From Pseudomonas viridiflava (GTDB lineage Bacteria; Pseudomonadota; Gammaproteobacteria; Pseudomonadales; Pseudomonadaceae), in contig NZ_UUON01000028.1 in NCBI RefSeq assembly GCF_900590885.1, positions 21,844-85,843 of the forward strand: a stretch of DNA of 64,000 nt. The letters run 5' to 3'. Position numbers and translations under genes: made by a program. Of this stretch, positions 6,691 through 15,757 are shown piece by piece (the stretch's first letter is position 1; the number at the start of each line of letters is the position of its first letter). The notes below the pieces were generated by a model. That model was not told where the DNA came from. It saw nothing but the letters and a program-made list of their open reading frames with translations, and did not search any database.

Positions 6691-7575
6691 TTAGCTATGC
6701 CGGTAGAACCGATCCAGCAACGCCGGCAACCCCGCCCGCCACGCCCGTGGCTTGATGCCGAAGGTGTGGAGGATTTTCTTGCAGGCCAGCACCGCATGCT
6801 GCGGCTCATCCGCCGCATCCGGCCGGGCCGCGTGGGCCTGGGCGGTGGGCGATTCAATCGCCAGCGGGTGGAAGTTGCGCGCTTCGGTGAGGATCGCCTG
6901 ACCCAGCGCCAGCGGCGTGGTCGCCTCATGCCCGGCGTAGTGGTAAGTGCCCCACAGCGGCGCGGCGCAATCGAGTTGCTTGAGCACCGAAATGATCACC
7001 CGCGCGGCATCGTCCACCGGCGTCGGGTTACCGCGACGGTCATCGGCCATCAGCAGTTCATCGGGTTTCTCGGCCCGGGCCAGGAAGCGCCCGAGGGTGC
7101 CGTCGACGCTGTCATCCAGCAGCCAGCCAAAGCGCAGCAGCACGTGTTGCGGGCAGGTGGCGCGCACGCTCTGCTCGATGCGCCAAAGCGCCTGGCCACG
7201 CAGGCCCAGGGGCACCGGCTCGTCCTTTTCGCTGTAGGCGGTGGCGCGGGAGCCATCGAACACGCGGTAGCTGGAAGGCTGCAGCAAGGTGATGCTGTGG
7301 TGCTGGCACAACTCGGCCAGGCGTTCGATCGCGAACTCCTGGGCGGCCAAGCGGGTTTCGCTGACGGCTTCGGCCTGGAACCAGTCGAAGTAGTAAGCGA
7401 GGTTGATCAACGCATCGGGACGGGTGTCGTCGAGCAATTGCGTAAGGCTCGCGGCATCCCAGCCGTCTTGGGGCGGTTTGGGTGCGAGGAAACCGATGTC
7501 TTCCTCTGCACCGAGGCGAATCAGCGCCTGCCCGAGGGCATTCCCGCCGCCCAGTAACATAAGGCGCATTCGCAT
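6691..7575 (-). CDS. NAD-dependent sugar-nucleotide reductase homologue (RmlD-like)
   Basis: From the ATG at 7575 the product is 294 residues and begins MRMRLMLLGGGNALGQAL, a Rossmann nucleotide-binding loop with a GGGNALG pattern instead of the canonical GxxGxxG. A segment DALINLAYYFDWFQAE and a conserved region SSYRVFDGSRATAYSEKDEP follow, as in dTDP-4-dehydrorhamnose reductase (RmlD) and related short-chain proteins. No other rml genes are nearby, so a role in rhamnose synthesis is not supported. The frame stays open upstream to 7725, but those 50 residues look non-coding. It converges on oprG and diverges from lhr, and the P. aeruginosa neighbour of oprG is similar. Confidence 0.75.
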   Translation of the reverse strand: MRMRLMLLGGGNALGQALIRLGAEEDIGFLAPKPPQDGWDAASLTQLLDDTRPDALINLAYYFDWFQAEAVSETRLAAQEFAIERLAELCQHHSITLLQPSSYRVFDGSRATAYSEKDEPVPLGLRGQALWRIEQSVRATCPQHVLLRFGWLLDDSVDGTLGRFLARAEKPDELLMADDRRGNPTPVDDAARVIISVLKQLDCAAPLWGTYHYAGHEATTPLALGQAILTEARNFHPLAIESPTAQAHAARPDAADEPQHAVLACKKILHTFGIKPRAWRAGLPALLDRFYRHS

Positions 7576-7742
7576 AGAGTGTGCAGGCCCGGTCTGTTTG
7601 GAACGATGGCTATGGTCGGCAAGCCCGTGAGGCATGCCGCCGGCATTTGCCGGAATCGTTGCATTTTGCGGGTTTGTAGCGCAACCGTCACGGATAAAGT
7701 ACGTGTTTGCAACTTGTTGAACCACGGGCTATCAATCACTAG

Positions 7743-10700
7743 ATGAATCTTCCCGAATCAACCGACACAGCCTTGAGCGGTTTCCACCCCGCGGTCAGCG
7801 CCTGGTTTGGCGCCACGTTCCCCTCGGTGACCCGCGCCCAGGCCCAGGCATGGCCGCTGATTCGCCAGCGCCACTCGACCCTGATCGCCGCGCCCACCGG
7901 CTCGGGCAAGACGCTCACGGCGTTCCTCGCAGTGCTGGACGACCTCGTCCACCAAGGCCTTGCCCACGGCGGGCAACTGCCGGATGAGACGCTGGTGGTT
8001 TATGTGTCGCCGCTCAAGGCGCTGTCCAACGACATTCAGATCAACCTGCAAACCCCGCTGGCCGGGATCACCGAGCACTTGCAGGGCATGGGCTTGCCGC
8101 CGCTGGTGATCCGCACCGCCGTGCGCACCGGCGACACCCCGCAAAAAGACCGCGCGCAGATGCGCAAGCGCGCGCCGCATATTTTGGTGACCACCCCGGA
8201 ATCACTCTATGTGCTGCTGGGCTCGGACTCCGGCCGGCAGATGCTCGCCAGCACGCGCACGGTGATTGTCGATGAGATTCACGCCATCGCCGCCGGCAAA
8301 CGCGGCAGCCACCTGGCGCTGAGCCTGGAGCGTCTGCAAGGGCTGTGCGCCGCGCCGCTGACGCGCATCGGCCTGTCGGCCACGCAAAAGCCCATCGAGG
8401 CGGTGTCACGCTTTCTGGTGGGCACTGGCCGTGAGTGCGCCATCGTCGATATCGGCCACGCCCGCCCCCGCGACCTGGGCATTGAAGTACCGCCGGTGCC
8501 GCTCTCGGCGGTGATGGCCAACGATGTGTGGGAGCTGGTCTACGACCGCCTCGCCGAATTGGCCCGTGAGCACCGCACCACGCTGGTGTTCGTCAACACC
8601 CGGCGGCTGGCCGAGCGCCTGGCCAGGCATTTGAGCGAACGCCTGGGCAAGGCCGCCGTGGCCGCCCACCATGGCAGCCTGGCCAAAGAGATGCGCCTGG
8701 ATGCCGAGCAACGCCTCAAGGCCGGTGAGCTGCAAGTGCTGATCGCCACCGCGTCGCTGGAGCTGGGGATTGATATTGGCGATGTCGACCTGGTGTGCCA
8801 GATCGGCTCGCCGGGGTCCATCAACGGTTTTCTGCAACGGGTCGGCCGCTCCGGCCACCAGGTCGGCGGCACGCCCAAGGGCCGCCTGTTCGCCACCACC
8901 CGCGACGATCTGATCGAGTGCGCCGCCCTGATCGACTGCGTGCGCCGGGGCGAGCTGGATACCTTGCACATTCCCGTCGCCCCGCTGGATGTGCTGGCCC
9001 AACAGATCATCGCCGAGGTCAGCGCCCGTGAATGGCCCGAGCAAGCCCTGTTGGCGCTTATCCACCGCGCCGCGCCCTACGCCGAGCTGGATGAGCGCCA
9101 CTACCAGGCGCTGTTGCAGATGCTCGCCGAGGGCTACAACGGTCGCCAGGGCCTGCGCGGCGCCTACCTGCACCGCGACGCCCTGACCCGCACCCTGCGC
9201 GGCCGCCGTGGCGCCAGGCTGACCGCCGTGACCAGCGGCGGCACCATCCCCGACAACGCGGACTACAGCGTGCTGCTGGAGCCCCAGAGCCTGAACATCG
9301 GCAGCGTGAATGAAGACTTTGCGGTGGAAAGCATCGCTGGGGATATCTTCCAGCTCGGCAATACTTCCTACCGCATCCTGCGGGTCGAGGCCGGCAAGGT
9401 GCGGGTCGAGGACGCCCACGGCCAGCCGCCGACCATCCCCTTCTGGCTCGGCGAAGCGCCGGGGCGCAGCAACGAATTGTCCTCGGCGGTGGCGCGTTTG
9501 CAGGGCCAGCTGGACGCGTTGCTCGCCGCCACGCCCGGCGCGCTGCAGCCGGCCCTGGACTGGCTGACCGGCACCCTCGGCCTGAACCGCGCCAGCGCCG
9601 AGCAGATCCTCGATTACCTGGCCCGTGCGCGCCTGGCCCTGAGTGCGCTGCCGTCCCAGGACACGTTGATCATGGAACGGTTTTTCGATGAGTCCGGCGG
9701 CACGCAGCTGATCATCCACACCCCGTTCGGCAGTCGCGTCAACCGCGCCTGGGGCCTGGCCCTGCGCAAGCGCTTTTGCCGCACGTTCAACTTCGAACTG
9801 CAGGCGGCGGCCAGCGAAAATGCCATCGTGCTGTCGCTGTCCACCAGCCACAGCTTTGAGCTGGATGAGGTATGGCGTTATCTGAACAGCCACAGCGCCG
9901 AACACCTGCTGATCCAGGCCGTGCTGGATGCGCCGCTGTTTGGCGTGCGCTGGCGCTGGAACGCCGGCGTGGCCCTGGCGCTGCCGCGCTATACCGGCGG
10001 GCGCAAGGTGGCGCCGCAGATCCAGCGCATGAAAAGCGAAGACCTGATCGCCAGCGTGTTTCCCGACCAGATCGCCTGCCTGGAAAACCTTGCCGGCGAG
10101 CGCGAAGTGCCCGAACACCCGCTGGTGGAACAGACCCTCGACGACTGCCTGCACGAAGCCATGGACAGCGACGCCTGGCTCGCGCTGCTGCGGCGCATGG
10201 AGCGTGGCGAGGTGCGCCTGATCAGCCGCGACCTGCCGGCGCCCTCGCCCATGGCCGCCGAGATTCTCAGCGCGCGGCCCTACACCTTTCTCGACGATGC
10301 GCCACTGGAAGAACGCCGCACCCAGGCCGTACTCAACCGCCGCTGGAGCGACCCGCACAGCACCGACGACCTCGGCGCGCTGGACGCCGATGCCATCGCC
10401 GGCGTGCGCGAAGAAGCCTGGCCGGCGCCCCATGGCGTGGATGAAATGCACGAGGCGTTGATGAGCCTGGCGTGCATCGCCCCTCACGAAGTCACGCCGC
10501 AATGGGCCGAGTGGTTGCAGGCGTTGGCCAGCGCCGGGCGCGCCTATCAACTGCACAACGGGCTGTGGGTGGCGGTGGAACGCCTGAGTTGCCTGCAGAC
10601 GATTTACCCCGGGGATTTGCCGCTGCTGCCGGGTTTCGATGAGCCGTGGACCTTCGAGGACGCGGTGGTGGAAGTGCTGCGCGCGCGCCTCGGCGGTTTC

Positions 10701-11990
10701 GGCCCGCTGACCCTGATCGAGATCGCCGCGCCCTTGGGTCTGGCGGCGGCCGACGTCACCCAGGCCCTCGCCCGACTGGAGCAGGAAGGCTATGTGCTGC
10801 GCGGTCGCTTCAGCCCCGGAGCCAGCGATGAGCAATGGTGCGAGCGGCATTTGCTGGCGCGCATTCATCGCTACACGGTCAAGCGCCTGCGCCGCGAGAT
10901 CGAACCGGTGGCGCTGCAGGACTTCATGCGTTTTCTGTTCGACTGGCAGCATCTGTCCGAGAGCACCCGTGGCCAAGGCAGCGCCGTGTTGGCGCAGATC
11001 GTCGGGCAGCTCGAAGGCTATGCCGGCGCTGCATCCGCCTGGGACAGTGACTTGCTCAGTGCGCGGATCAAGGATTACAGCGCCACTTGGCTCGATGAGC
11101 TGTGCCGCAGCGGCAAACTGGTCTGGATGCGTTTGAGTAACAAGGCCGGCGCCCTCGCCCTGCGCAGCACGCCGGTGGTGCTGCTGCCCCGCGCGCAAGT
11201 GCCGTTATGGAGTGGGCTGACCGAGCCTACCGACAGCACGGCATTGTCGCCCAAGGCGCAAAAAGTCCACCTGGCCCTGCGCGAACACGGCGCGCTGTTT
11301 TTTGATGAGCTGGTGCACGAGGCCCATCTGCTGCGCAGCGAACTGGAAAGCGCCTTGCAGGAATTGGTGGGTGCGGGCCTGGTGAATGCCGACAGCTTCG
11401 CCGGCCTGCGCGCCCTGACCACCCCCGCCAGCAAACGCCAGGCGCGTAGCAGCCGGCGCGGGCGTGGGGCGTTTATCGGCGGCATGGACGATGCCGGGCG
11501 CTGGGCATTGATTCGGCGCCCCTCTACCGCCGCCGGTCCACACTCGGCGGAGACGCTTGAGCACGTGGCCATGACCTTGTTGCGCCGCTATGGCGTGGTG
11601 TTCTGGCGGGTGCTGGAGCGCGAGGCGGATTGGCTACCGAGCTGGCGCGAGTTGCTGCGCACCTTTCATCGCCTGGAAGCGCGCGGCGAGATTCGCGGCG
11701 GGCGGTTTGTCAGCGGGTTGGCGGGGGAGCAGTTTGCCTTGCCGGAGGCGATCCCGTTGCTGCGCGAGGTACGGCGCAGGCCCCATGACGGCAGTTTGAT
11801 CGCGGTGTGTGGGGCCGATCCGGTGAATCTGGTGGGGACATTGCTGCCGGGCGACAAGGTGCCTGCCGTGAGTGGCAACCGCATTGTGTATCGGGATGGG
11901 TTGCCGGCGGCGGTGATGGTGGGTGGCAAGCAGCGGGTGTTGGTGGAGGTTGACCAGCAGGTGGTTCAGGAGAAGTTGATCAGGCATTGA
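7743..11990 (+). CDS. lhr: ATP-dependent DNA/RNA helicase Lhr (large helicase-related)
   Basis: At 1415 residues this is the largest open gene outside the rpo genes. It carries the superfamily 2 helicase core: Walker A AAPTGSGKT (about 49-57), DEIH box (about 176-179), SAT motif in GLSATQKP, and motif VI QRVGRSGHQ. The Lhr-specific winged-helix and beta-barrel domains follow, with a long C-terminal region to residue 1415. E. coli Lhr is about 1540 residues. Lhr proteins are 3'-5' translocases tied to DNA repair; in P. putida a homologue is, as I recall, linked to oxidative damage repair. It stands alone, starts at ATG 7743 and ends just before a REP doublet. Several long antisense frames within it are shadows of its codon bias. 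Confidence 0.92.
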   Translation: MNLPESTDTALSGFHPAVSAWFGATFPSVTRAQAQAWPLIRQRHSTLIAAPTGSGKTLTAFLAVLDDLVHQGLAHGGQLPDETLVVYVSPLKALSNDIQINLQTPLAGITEHLQGMGLPPLVIRTAVRTGDTPQKDRAQMRKRAPHILVTTPESLYVLLGSDSGRQMLASTRTVIVDEIHAIAAGKRGSHLALSLERLQGLCAAPLTRIGLSATQKPIEAVSRFLVGTGRECAIVDIGHARPRDLGIEVPPVPLSAVMANDVWELVYDRLAELAREHRTTLVFVNTRRLAERLARHLSERLGKAAVAAHHGSLAKEMRLDAEQRLKAGELQVLIATASLELGIDIGDVDLVCQIGSPGSINGFLQRVGRSGHQVGGTPKGRLFATTRDDLIECAALIDCVRRGELDTLHIPVAPLDVLAQQIIAEVSAREWPEQALLALIHRAAPYAELDERHYQALLQMLAEGYNGRQGLRGAYLHRDALTRTLRGRRGARLTAVTSGGTIPDNADYSVLLEPQSLNIGSVNEDFAVESIAGDIFQLGNTSYRILRVEAGKVRVEDAHGQPPTIPFWLGEAPGRSNELSSAVARLQGQLDALLAATPGALQPALDWLTGTLGLNRASAEQILDYLARARLALSALPSQDTLIMERFFDESGGTQLIIHTPFGSRVNRAWGLALRKRFCRTFNFELQAAASENAIVLSLSTSHSFELDEVWRYLNSHSAEHLLIQAVLDAPLFGVRWRWNAGVALALPRYTGGRKVAPQIQRMKSEDLIASVFPDQIACLENLAGEREVPEHPLVEQTLDDCLHEAMDSDAWLALLRRMERGEVRLISRDLPAPSPMAAEILSARPYTFLDDAPLEERRTQAVLNRRWSDPHSTDDLGALDADAIAGVREEAWPAPHGVDEMHEALMSLACIAPHEVTPQWAEWLQALASAGRAYQLHNGLWVAVERLSCLQTIYPGDLPLLPGFDEPWTFEDAVVEVLRARLGGFGPLTLIEIAAPLGLAAADVTQALARLEQEGYVLRGRFSPGASDEQWCERHLLARIHRYTVKRLRREIEPVALQDFMRFLFDWQHLSESTRGQGSAVLAQIVGQLEGYAGAASAWDSDLLSARIKDYSATWLDELCRSGKLVWMRLSNKAGALALRSTPVVLLPRAQVPLWSGLTEPTDSTALSPKAQKVHLALREHGALFFDELVHEAHLLRSELESALQELVGAGLVNADSFAGLRALTTPASKRQARSSRRGRGAFIGGMDDAGRWALIRRPSTAAGPHSAETLEHVAMTLLRRYGVVFWRVLEREADWLPSWRELLRTFHRLEARGEIRGGRFVSGLAGEQFALPEAIPLLREVRRRPHDGSLIAVCGADPVNLVGTLLPGDKVPAVSGNRIVYRDGLPAAVMVGGKQRVLVEVDQQVVQEKLIRH

Positions 11991-11996
11991 GGGCCT

Positions 11997-12073
11997 CATC
12001 GGGGGCAAGCCCCCTCCCACATTTTGATCTGTGAATACATTCAAGTGTGGGAGGGGGCTTGCCCCCGATGGCG
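11997..12073. repeat. REP doublet
   Basis: Arms 11997-12022 and 12045-12073 are inverted copies of the same CATCGGGGGCAAGCCCCC-type unit, 22 bases apart. The element separates convergent lhr and the MscS-like gene and may serve both as a terminator. Confidence 0.88.
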
Positions 12074-12089
12074 GCCGCCCAGCCACCAC

Positions 12090-14165
12090 CTACCCCGAGG
12101 TACGCGGCTGCTCCGTAATCGCCACCGCCTCCCCGCGCTGGGGCAACAAAACCTGCTGTGGATAAGTCTGCGCGAAATGCACCTCATCGCAGTTATCCAC
12201 AAGCTTTTTCAGCCGCTGATTAAACGCACGACTCACCGCATACTGCCCGCCCGACACCGTTCGGAACTGCGCTGTCAGCACCACGCCGTTGAGGTCCATT
12301 TTGTCGACGCCAAACACCTCCAGCGGCCCCTGCAGGTTGTACTTGAGGAATACGTCGTCGCGGATCGACTGCCCGGCCTCGCGGATCAGCTCCACGGCCT
12401 TGTCCACGTCGGTGTCGTAGGTGAACTGCACCGAGAAGAACGCATAGGCAAATTGCCGCGACTGGTTGGTAACTGCCTTGATCTGCCCGAACGGCACCGA
12501 GTGCACAAAGCCCTTGCCGTCGCGCAGGCGCAGGGTGCGGATGGTCAGGCCTTCGACCGTGCCGGCGTGGCCGGAGTCGAGCACCACCCAGTCGCCGATC
12601 GACAGCGTGTCTTCAATGATGATGAACAGGCCGGTGATCACATCCTGCACCAGTTGCTGGGAGCCGAAACCGATGGCCAGGCCGACCACACCGGCACCCG
12701 CCAGCAGTGGCGCCACGTTGATCCCCAGGTTGGCCATGGTGGTGATCGCGCAGATCACCACCAGGATGATTTTCACCGCATTGCGCACCAGCGGCAGGAT
12801 GGTTTTCACCCGCGTGCTGGGCTGGCGGTTCGAGCGTTTATTCACTGGCGGTTTCAGCGCTTCCTGGATCGCGGTGTCGAGCACCACCCAGAACAGCCAG
12901 GTCATCAGCAGGATCAGGCCGATGCTGCTGAGCGAGTCGCTGATCGCGCGGCCCACCGAGTTGCGCTGGGCGAACTCGAACAGCGACACGCCCCAGATCC
13001 GCCCAAGAATCTCGATAAACGCGATCGCCATGACGATGCGCAGGATCGCGTGCAACAGGCTGAGAAAGCGCTCCTTGTAGGCGCTGCTGCGCTGGATCGC
13101 CACCTGGCTGCGCGACTTGAACAGGTGCTGCAGCACGGTGCTGAGAAACACCGTGCCAATCAACAGAATGGTGGTGAACAGCGCGCAGCGCAGGGCCTTC
13201 TGGTTATCGTCGCCGGCGCCGATCAGGTTGATCGCCGACACCAGCACCATCAACAGGATCGGCCAGTACCACAGCCCGGAAAACACCCGCAGCGATTGCT
13301 GCAACGCCGGGTGTTTGAGGCGCTGGGCCAACGGCCGATTACGAATCAGATGGGCCACCGGGCGGCGCAGGCGCACCACCAGCACGCCGAAGATCACCGC
13401 TGCGAACAAGCCGGTGAACACCGCGATGCTGCTGGTGATATTGCCGCCGAGTTGCCGGGCGATCTGCGGGCTGGTCAGCGCGTCACTGAGGGCGGCGAGG
13501 AAGCCGATCAGGAACAGCGGTTTGGGGCAGTAATCGCGAATAATCTGCACCGCCGGGCGCTTGTGGCCGACGTTGAACATGACGATGACGCACAACAGCA
13601 TCGAGGTGGAAAAAATGCCGCTGCTGGTGGCGTAGGCAAAACACAGCGCCAGCGCGCGGCCAATTGAAGTGGGTAAAAAGTGGCTGACCGACAAGGTCAG
13701 CGGCAGGCAGATCAGCGCGGGGATCGTGTAGGGCACCACATAGCCGAGCACAGCAAGCAGGCGCTCACGCCGTTCAAAGAAGCTGCGCCGGCCCAGGCGC
13801 TGCACGATGAATCGCCCGAGCAGGGTCAACAGCGTAAAGGCGCCAACCCACACCCCGGACAGCAACAGGAAATCCCCCGCCACGCTCCAAGGTGATCGCT
13901 GCGCGGTCTGGTTGACCAGCCGCCCCACTTCATCCGCGGCGCGGTCGGCACGCAGGCGCCATTCATCAATCAGGTTCTGGTTAAGGTCCAGCTTCTGCTG
14001 CACATCATCGATGCTGGAACTGATCGCCCCGAGCAGACCGCCTTCGACCAGCAACTCCGGCTTGGCCGGCGCCTCAGGTTCGGGCGCGGTGGCCGCGGCA
14101 TGCAATGCGCCGCTGCCAAACAACAGCAGCGCACCGAGCAGTAATGCAGTCTTTAGATTCGGCAA
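12090..14165 (-). CDS. MscS-family mechanosensitive channel (YbiO-like)
   Basis: With the TTG start at 14165 the product is 691 residues. It has a signal peptide (about 1-22, ending GALHA), a periplasmic coiled region, about ten transmembrane helices and a C-terminal MscS module. The pore helix is PLLAGAGVVGLAIGFGSQQ, followed by the beta domain (GDWVVLDSGHAGTVEGL) and a cytoplasmic vestibule. Length and layout resemble E. coli YbiO. I prefer TTG 14165 because AAGGAG lies 9 bases upstream and the signal peptide then starts at residue 1; the frame is open to an ATG at 14264, which would add 33 hydrophilic residues and hide the signal. A hairpin covers the ribosome binding site. It probably releases solutes on hypoosmotic shock. 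Confidence 0.85.
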   Translation of the reverse strand: MPNLKTALLLGALLLFGSGALHAAATAPEPEAPAKPELLVEGGLLGAISSSIDDVQQKLDLNQNLIDEWRLRADRAADEVGRLVNQTAQRSPWSVAGDFLLLSGVWVGAFTLLTLLGRFIVQRLGRRSFFERRERLLAVLGYVVPYTIPALICLPLTLSVSHFLPTSIGRALALCFAYATSSGIFSTSMLLCVIVMFNVGHKRPAVQIIRDYCPKPLFLIGFLAALSDALTSPQIARQLGGNITSSIAVFTGLFAAVIFGVLVVRLRRPVAHLIRNRPLAQRLKHPALQQSLRVFSGLWYWPILLMVLVSAINLIGAGDDNQKALRCALFTTILLIGTVFLSTVLQHLFKSRSQVAIQRSSAYKERFLSLLHAILRIVMAIAFIEILGRIWGVSLFEFAQRNSVGRAISDSLSSIGLILLMTWLFWVVLDTAIQEALKPPVNKRSNRQPSTRVKTILPLVRNAVKIILVVICAITTMANLGINVAPLLAGAGVVGLAIGFGSQQLVQDVITGLFIIIEDTLSIGDWVVLDSGHAGTVEGLTIRTLRLRDGKGFVHSVPFGQIKAVTNQSRQFAYAFFSVQFTYDTDVDKAVELIREAGQSIRDDVFLKYNLQGPLEVFGVDKMDLNGVVLTAQFRTVSGGQYAVSRAFNQRLKKLVDNCDEVHFAQTYPQQVLLPQRGEAVAITEQPRTSG

Positions 14166-14174
14166 AACTCCGGG

Positions 14175-14198
14175 CTCCTTACAGAAGGGTCTGTAAGG
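14175..14198 (-). promoter_or_regulatory. Hairpin overlapping the Shine-Dalgarno of the MscS-like gene
   Basis: On the minus strand a 9-base-pair perfect stem (arms 14190-14198 and 14177-14185, 4-base loop) has AAGG of the AAGGAG Shine-Dalgarno in its 3' arm. The stem ends about 12 bases before the TTG start, so folding would block ribosome loading. Confidence 0.65.
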
Positions 14199-14342
14199 AA
14201 CTGACGGGTTTGAATCCTGATCGTTCCCCTGCTTCGGCATCTTTGCCTTGTGAGCAAATATCAAATGCCAATCCCCATCTTATTCCGCACAAGCCAAAAC
14301 CGGACACTGCGCTCCTGATTGAAACCCACCGGAGTTGCAGCC

Positions 14343-15545
14343 ATGCCCATTGCCTTGCTCGCGCTGACCCTCAGCGCATTTGCCATCGGGACGACCGAGT
14401 TCGTCATCGTTGGTCTGTTACCCACCATCGGCGCCGACCTTGGCGTCGACCTGCCGTCCGCCGGCCTGCTGGTGAGCCTCTACGCCCTGGGCGTGGCCAT
14501 CGGCGCTCCGGTGCTCACCGCCCTGACCGGCAAGGTGCCGCGCAAGCTGCTGCTGTTGTCGCTGATGGTGCTGTTCACCCTCGGCAACTTGTTGGCCTGG
14601 AAGGCGCCGAGTTATGAATCCCTGGTGCTGGCACGGATCGTCACCGGCCTGGCCCACGGCGTGTTTTTCTCGATTGGCTCGACCATCGCCACCAGCCTGG
14701 TGCCCAAGGAGAAAGCCGCCAGCGCGATTGCGATCATGTTTACCGGGCTGACCGTGGCGCTGGTGACCGGTGTGCCGCTGGGCACGTTTATCGGTCAGCA
14801 CTTCGGCTGGCGTGAAGCCTTCCTGGCTGTGTCGGCCCTGGGGGTGATCGCGTTTATCGGCAGCCTGATCTATGTGCCGAACAACATCGCCCACAGCAAA
14901 CCCGCGTCGTTGCTGCAGCAGTTGCAAGTGCTCAAGCAACCCCGGCTGTTGCTGGTGTACGCGATGACAGCCGTGGGCTACGGCGGTTCGTTTATCGCGT
15001 TTACCTTCCTGGCGCCGATCCTTCAGGACATCTCCGGCTTCAGCGCCGGCACCGTCGGCCTGGTGCTGCTGGTGTACGGCATCTCGGTAGCCGCCGGGAA
15101 TATCTGGGGCGGCAAGCTGGCGGATAAACGCGGGCCGATCAGCGCGCTGAAAATCATCTTCGCACTGCTGGCTGCGGTGTTGTTTGTGCTGACTTTCACC
15201 GCCGGCAACCCGTGGCTGGCCCTGGCCACCGTGCTGGTGTGGGGCGCGGTCGCCTTCGGCAACGTGCCGGGCCTGCAGGTGTATGTGGTGCGCCAGGCCG
15301 AGCATCACACGCCAAACGCGGTGGACGTGGCCTCGGGCCTGAATATCGCGGCGTTTAACCTGGGGATCGCCGGCGGTGCGTGGGCGGGTGGTTTGATCGT
15401 GGCGCATATGGGGCTGATCCACACCGCCTGGATTGGCGGCCTGGTGGTGTTGGTCGCGCTGGCGCTGACGGCGTGGAGCGGGCGCCTGGATCGGTTGGGG
15501 CCGGTGTACGCCGAGCCCTCGACCCGGGCAGTGACCGGCCACTGA
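14343..15545 (+). CDS. MFS transporter, DHA1 family (YdhP/AraJ-like exporter)
   Basis: The 400-residue protein has 12 predicted transmembrane helices and DHA1 features: an opening LSAFAIGTTEFVIVGLLPTI, a first-loop region before PRKLLLLSLM, and LARIVTGLAHGVFFSIG in helix 4 to 5. This group includes E. coli YdhP and AraJ, drug or metabolite exporters of mostly unknown substrate. I took ATG 14343 because the membrane part starts right there and GGAG lies upstream; an ATG at 14319 in the same frame would add 8 residues. It is divergent from the channel gene (177-base gap) and ends before a REP doublet. Confidence 0.85.
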   Translation: MPIALLALTLSAFAIGTTEFVIVGLLPTIGADLGVDLPSAGLLVSLYALGVAIGAPVLTALTGKVPRKLLLLSLMVLFTLGNLLAWKAPSYESLVLARIVTGLAHGVFFSIGSTIATSLVPKEKAASAIAIMFTGLTVALVTGVPLGTFIGQHFGWREAFLAVSALGVIAFIGSLIYVPNNIAHSKPASLLQQLQVLKQPRLLLVYAMTAVGYGGSFIAFTFLAPILQDISGFSAGTVGLVLLVYGISVAAGNIWGGKLADKRGPISALKIIFALLAAVLFVLTFTAGNPWLALATVLVWGAVAFGNVPGLQVYVVRQAEHHTPNAVDVASGLNIAAFNLGIAGGAWAGGLIVAHMGLIHTAWIGGLVVLVALALTAWSGRLDRLGPVYAEPSTRAVTGH

Positions 15546-15567
15546 TCCAAAGGCAACAGAGGATCAA

Positions 15568-15660
15568 ATGTGGGAGGGGGCTTGCCCCCGATGGCGGTGG
15601 GTCAGTCAATCACCTATTGGCTGATACTCCCTCATCGGGGGCAAGCCCCCTCCCACATTT
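15568..15660. repeat. REP doublet
   Basis: Arms 15568-15599 and 15633-15660 are inverted copies of the ATGTGGGAGGGGGCTTGCCC-type unit, about 33 bases apart. This is the last copy in the window; none is seen in the remaining 48 kb. A short GC-rich inverted repeat (15723-15737) lies downstream, before the next gene. Confidence 0.88.
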
Positions 15661-15757
15661 GGTCCTACGCCGTTTGTAGGAAGGTGGAAACTTTCAGGCA
15701 AAAAACGCAGTCAGCCATAAACGGGGGCCAGGCCCCCACTCTTTCACAGGAGCAATC

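Noticed and set aside
8406..11198. 930-residue open frame on the minus strand inside lhr
   Set aside because: It is antisense to a full set of helicase motifs, has low-complexity Gln/Arg/Gly-rich composition, and follows from the rarity of certain codons in a GC-rich gene.
12024..13667. 547-residue open frame on the plus strand opposite the MscS-like gene
   Set aside because: The minus strand encodes clear transmembrane and MscS motifs. The plus frame is rich in His, Gln and Arg without recognisable domains.
1012..15660. REP doublets considered as a CRISPR array or insertion sequences
   Set aside because: They are scattered single inverted pairs between genes with no regular spacers and no transposase gene in the window.
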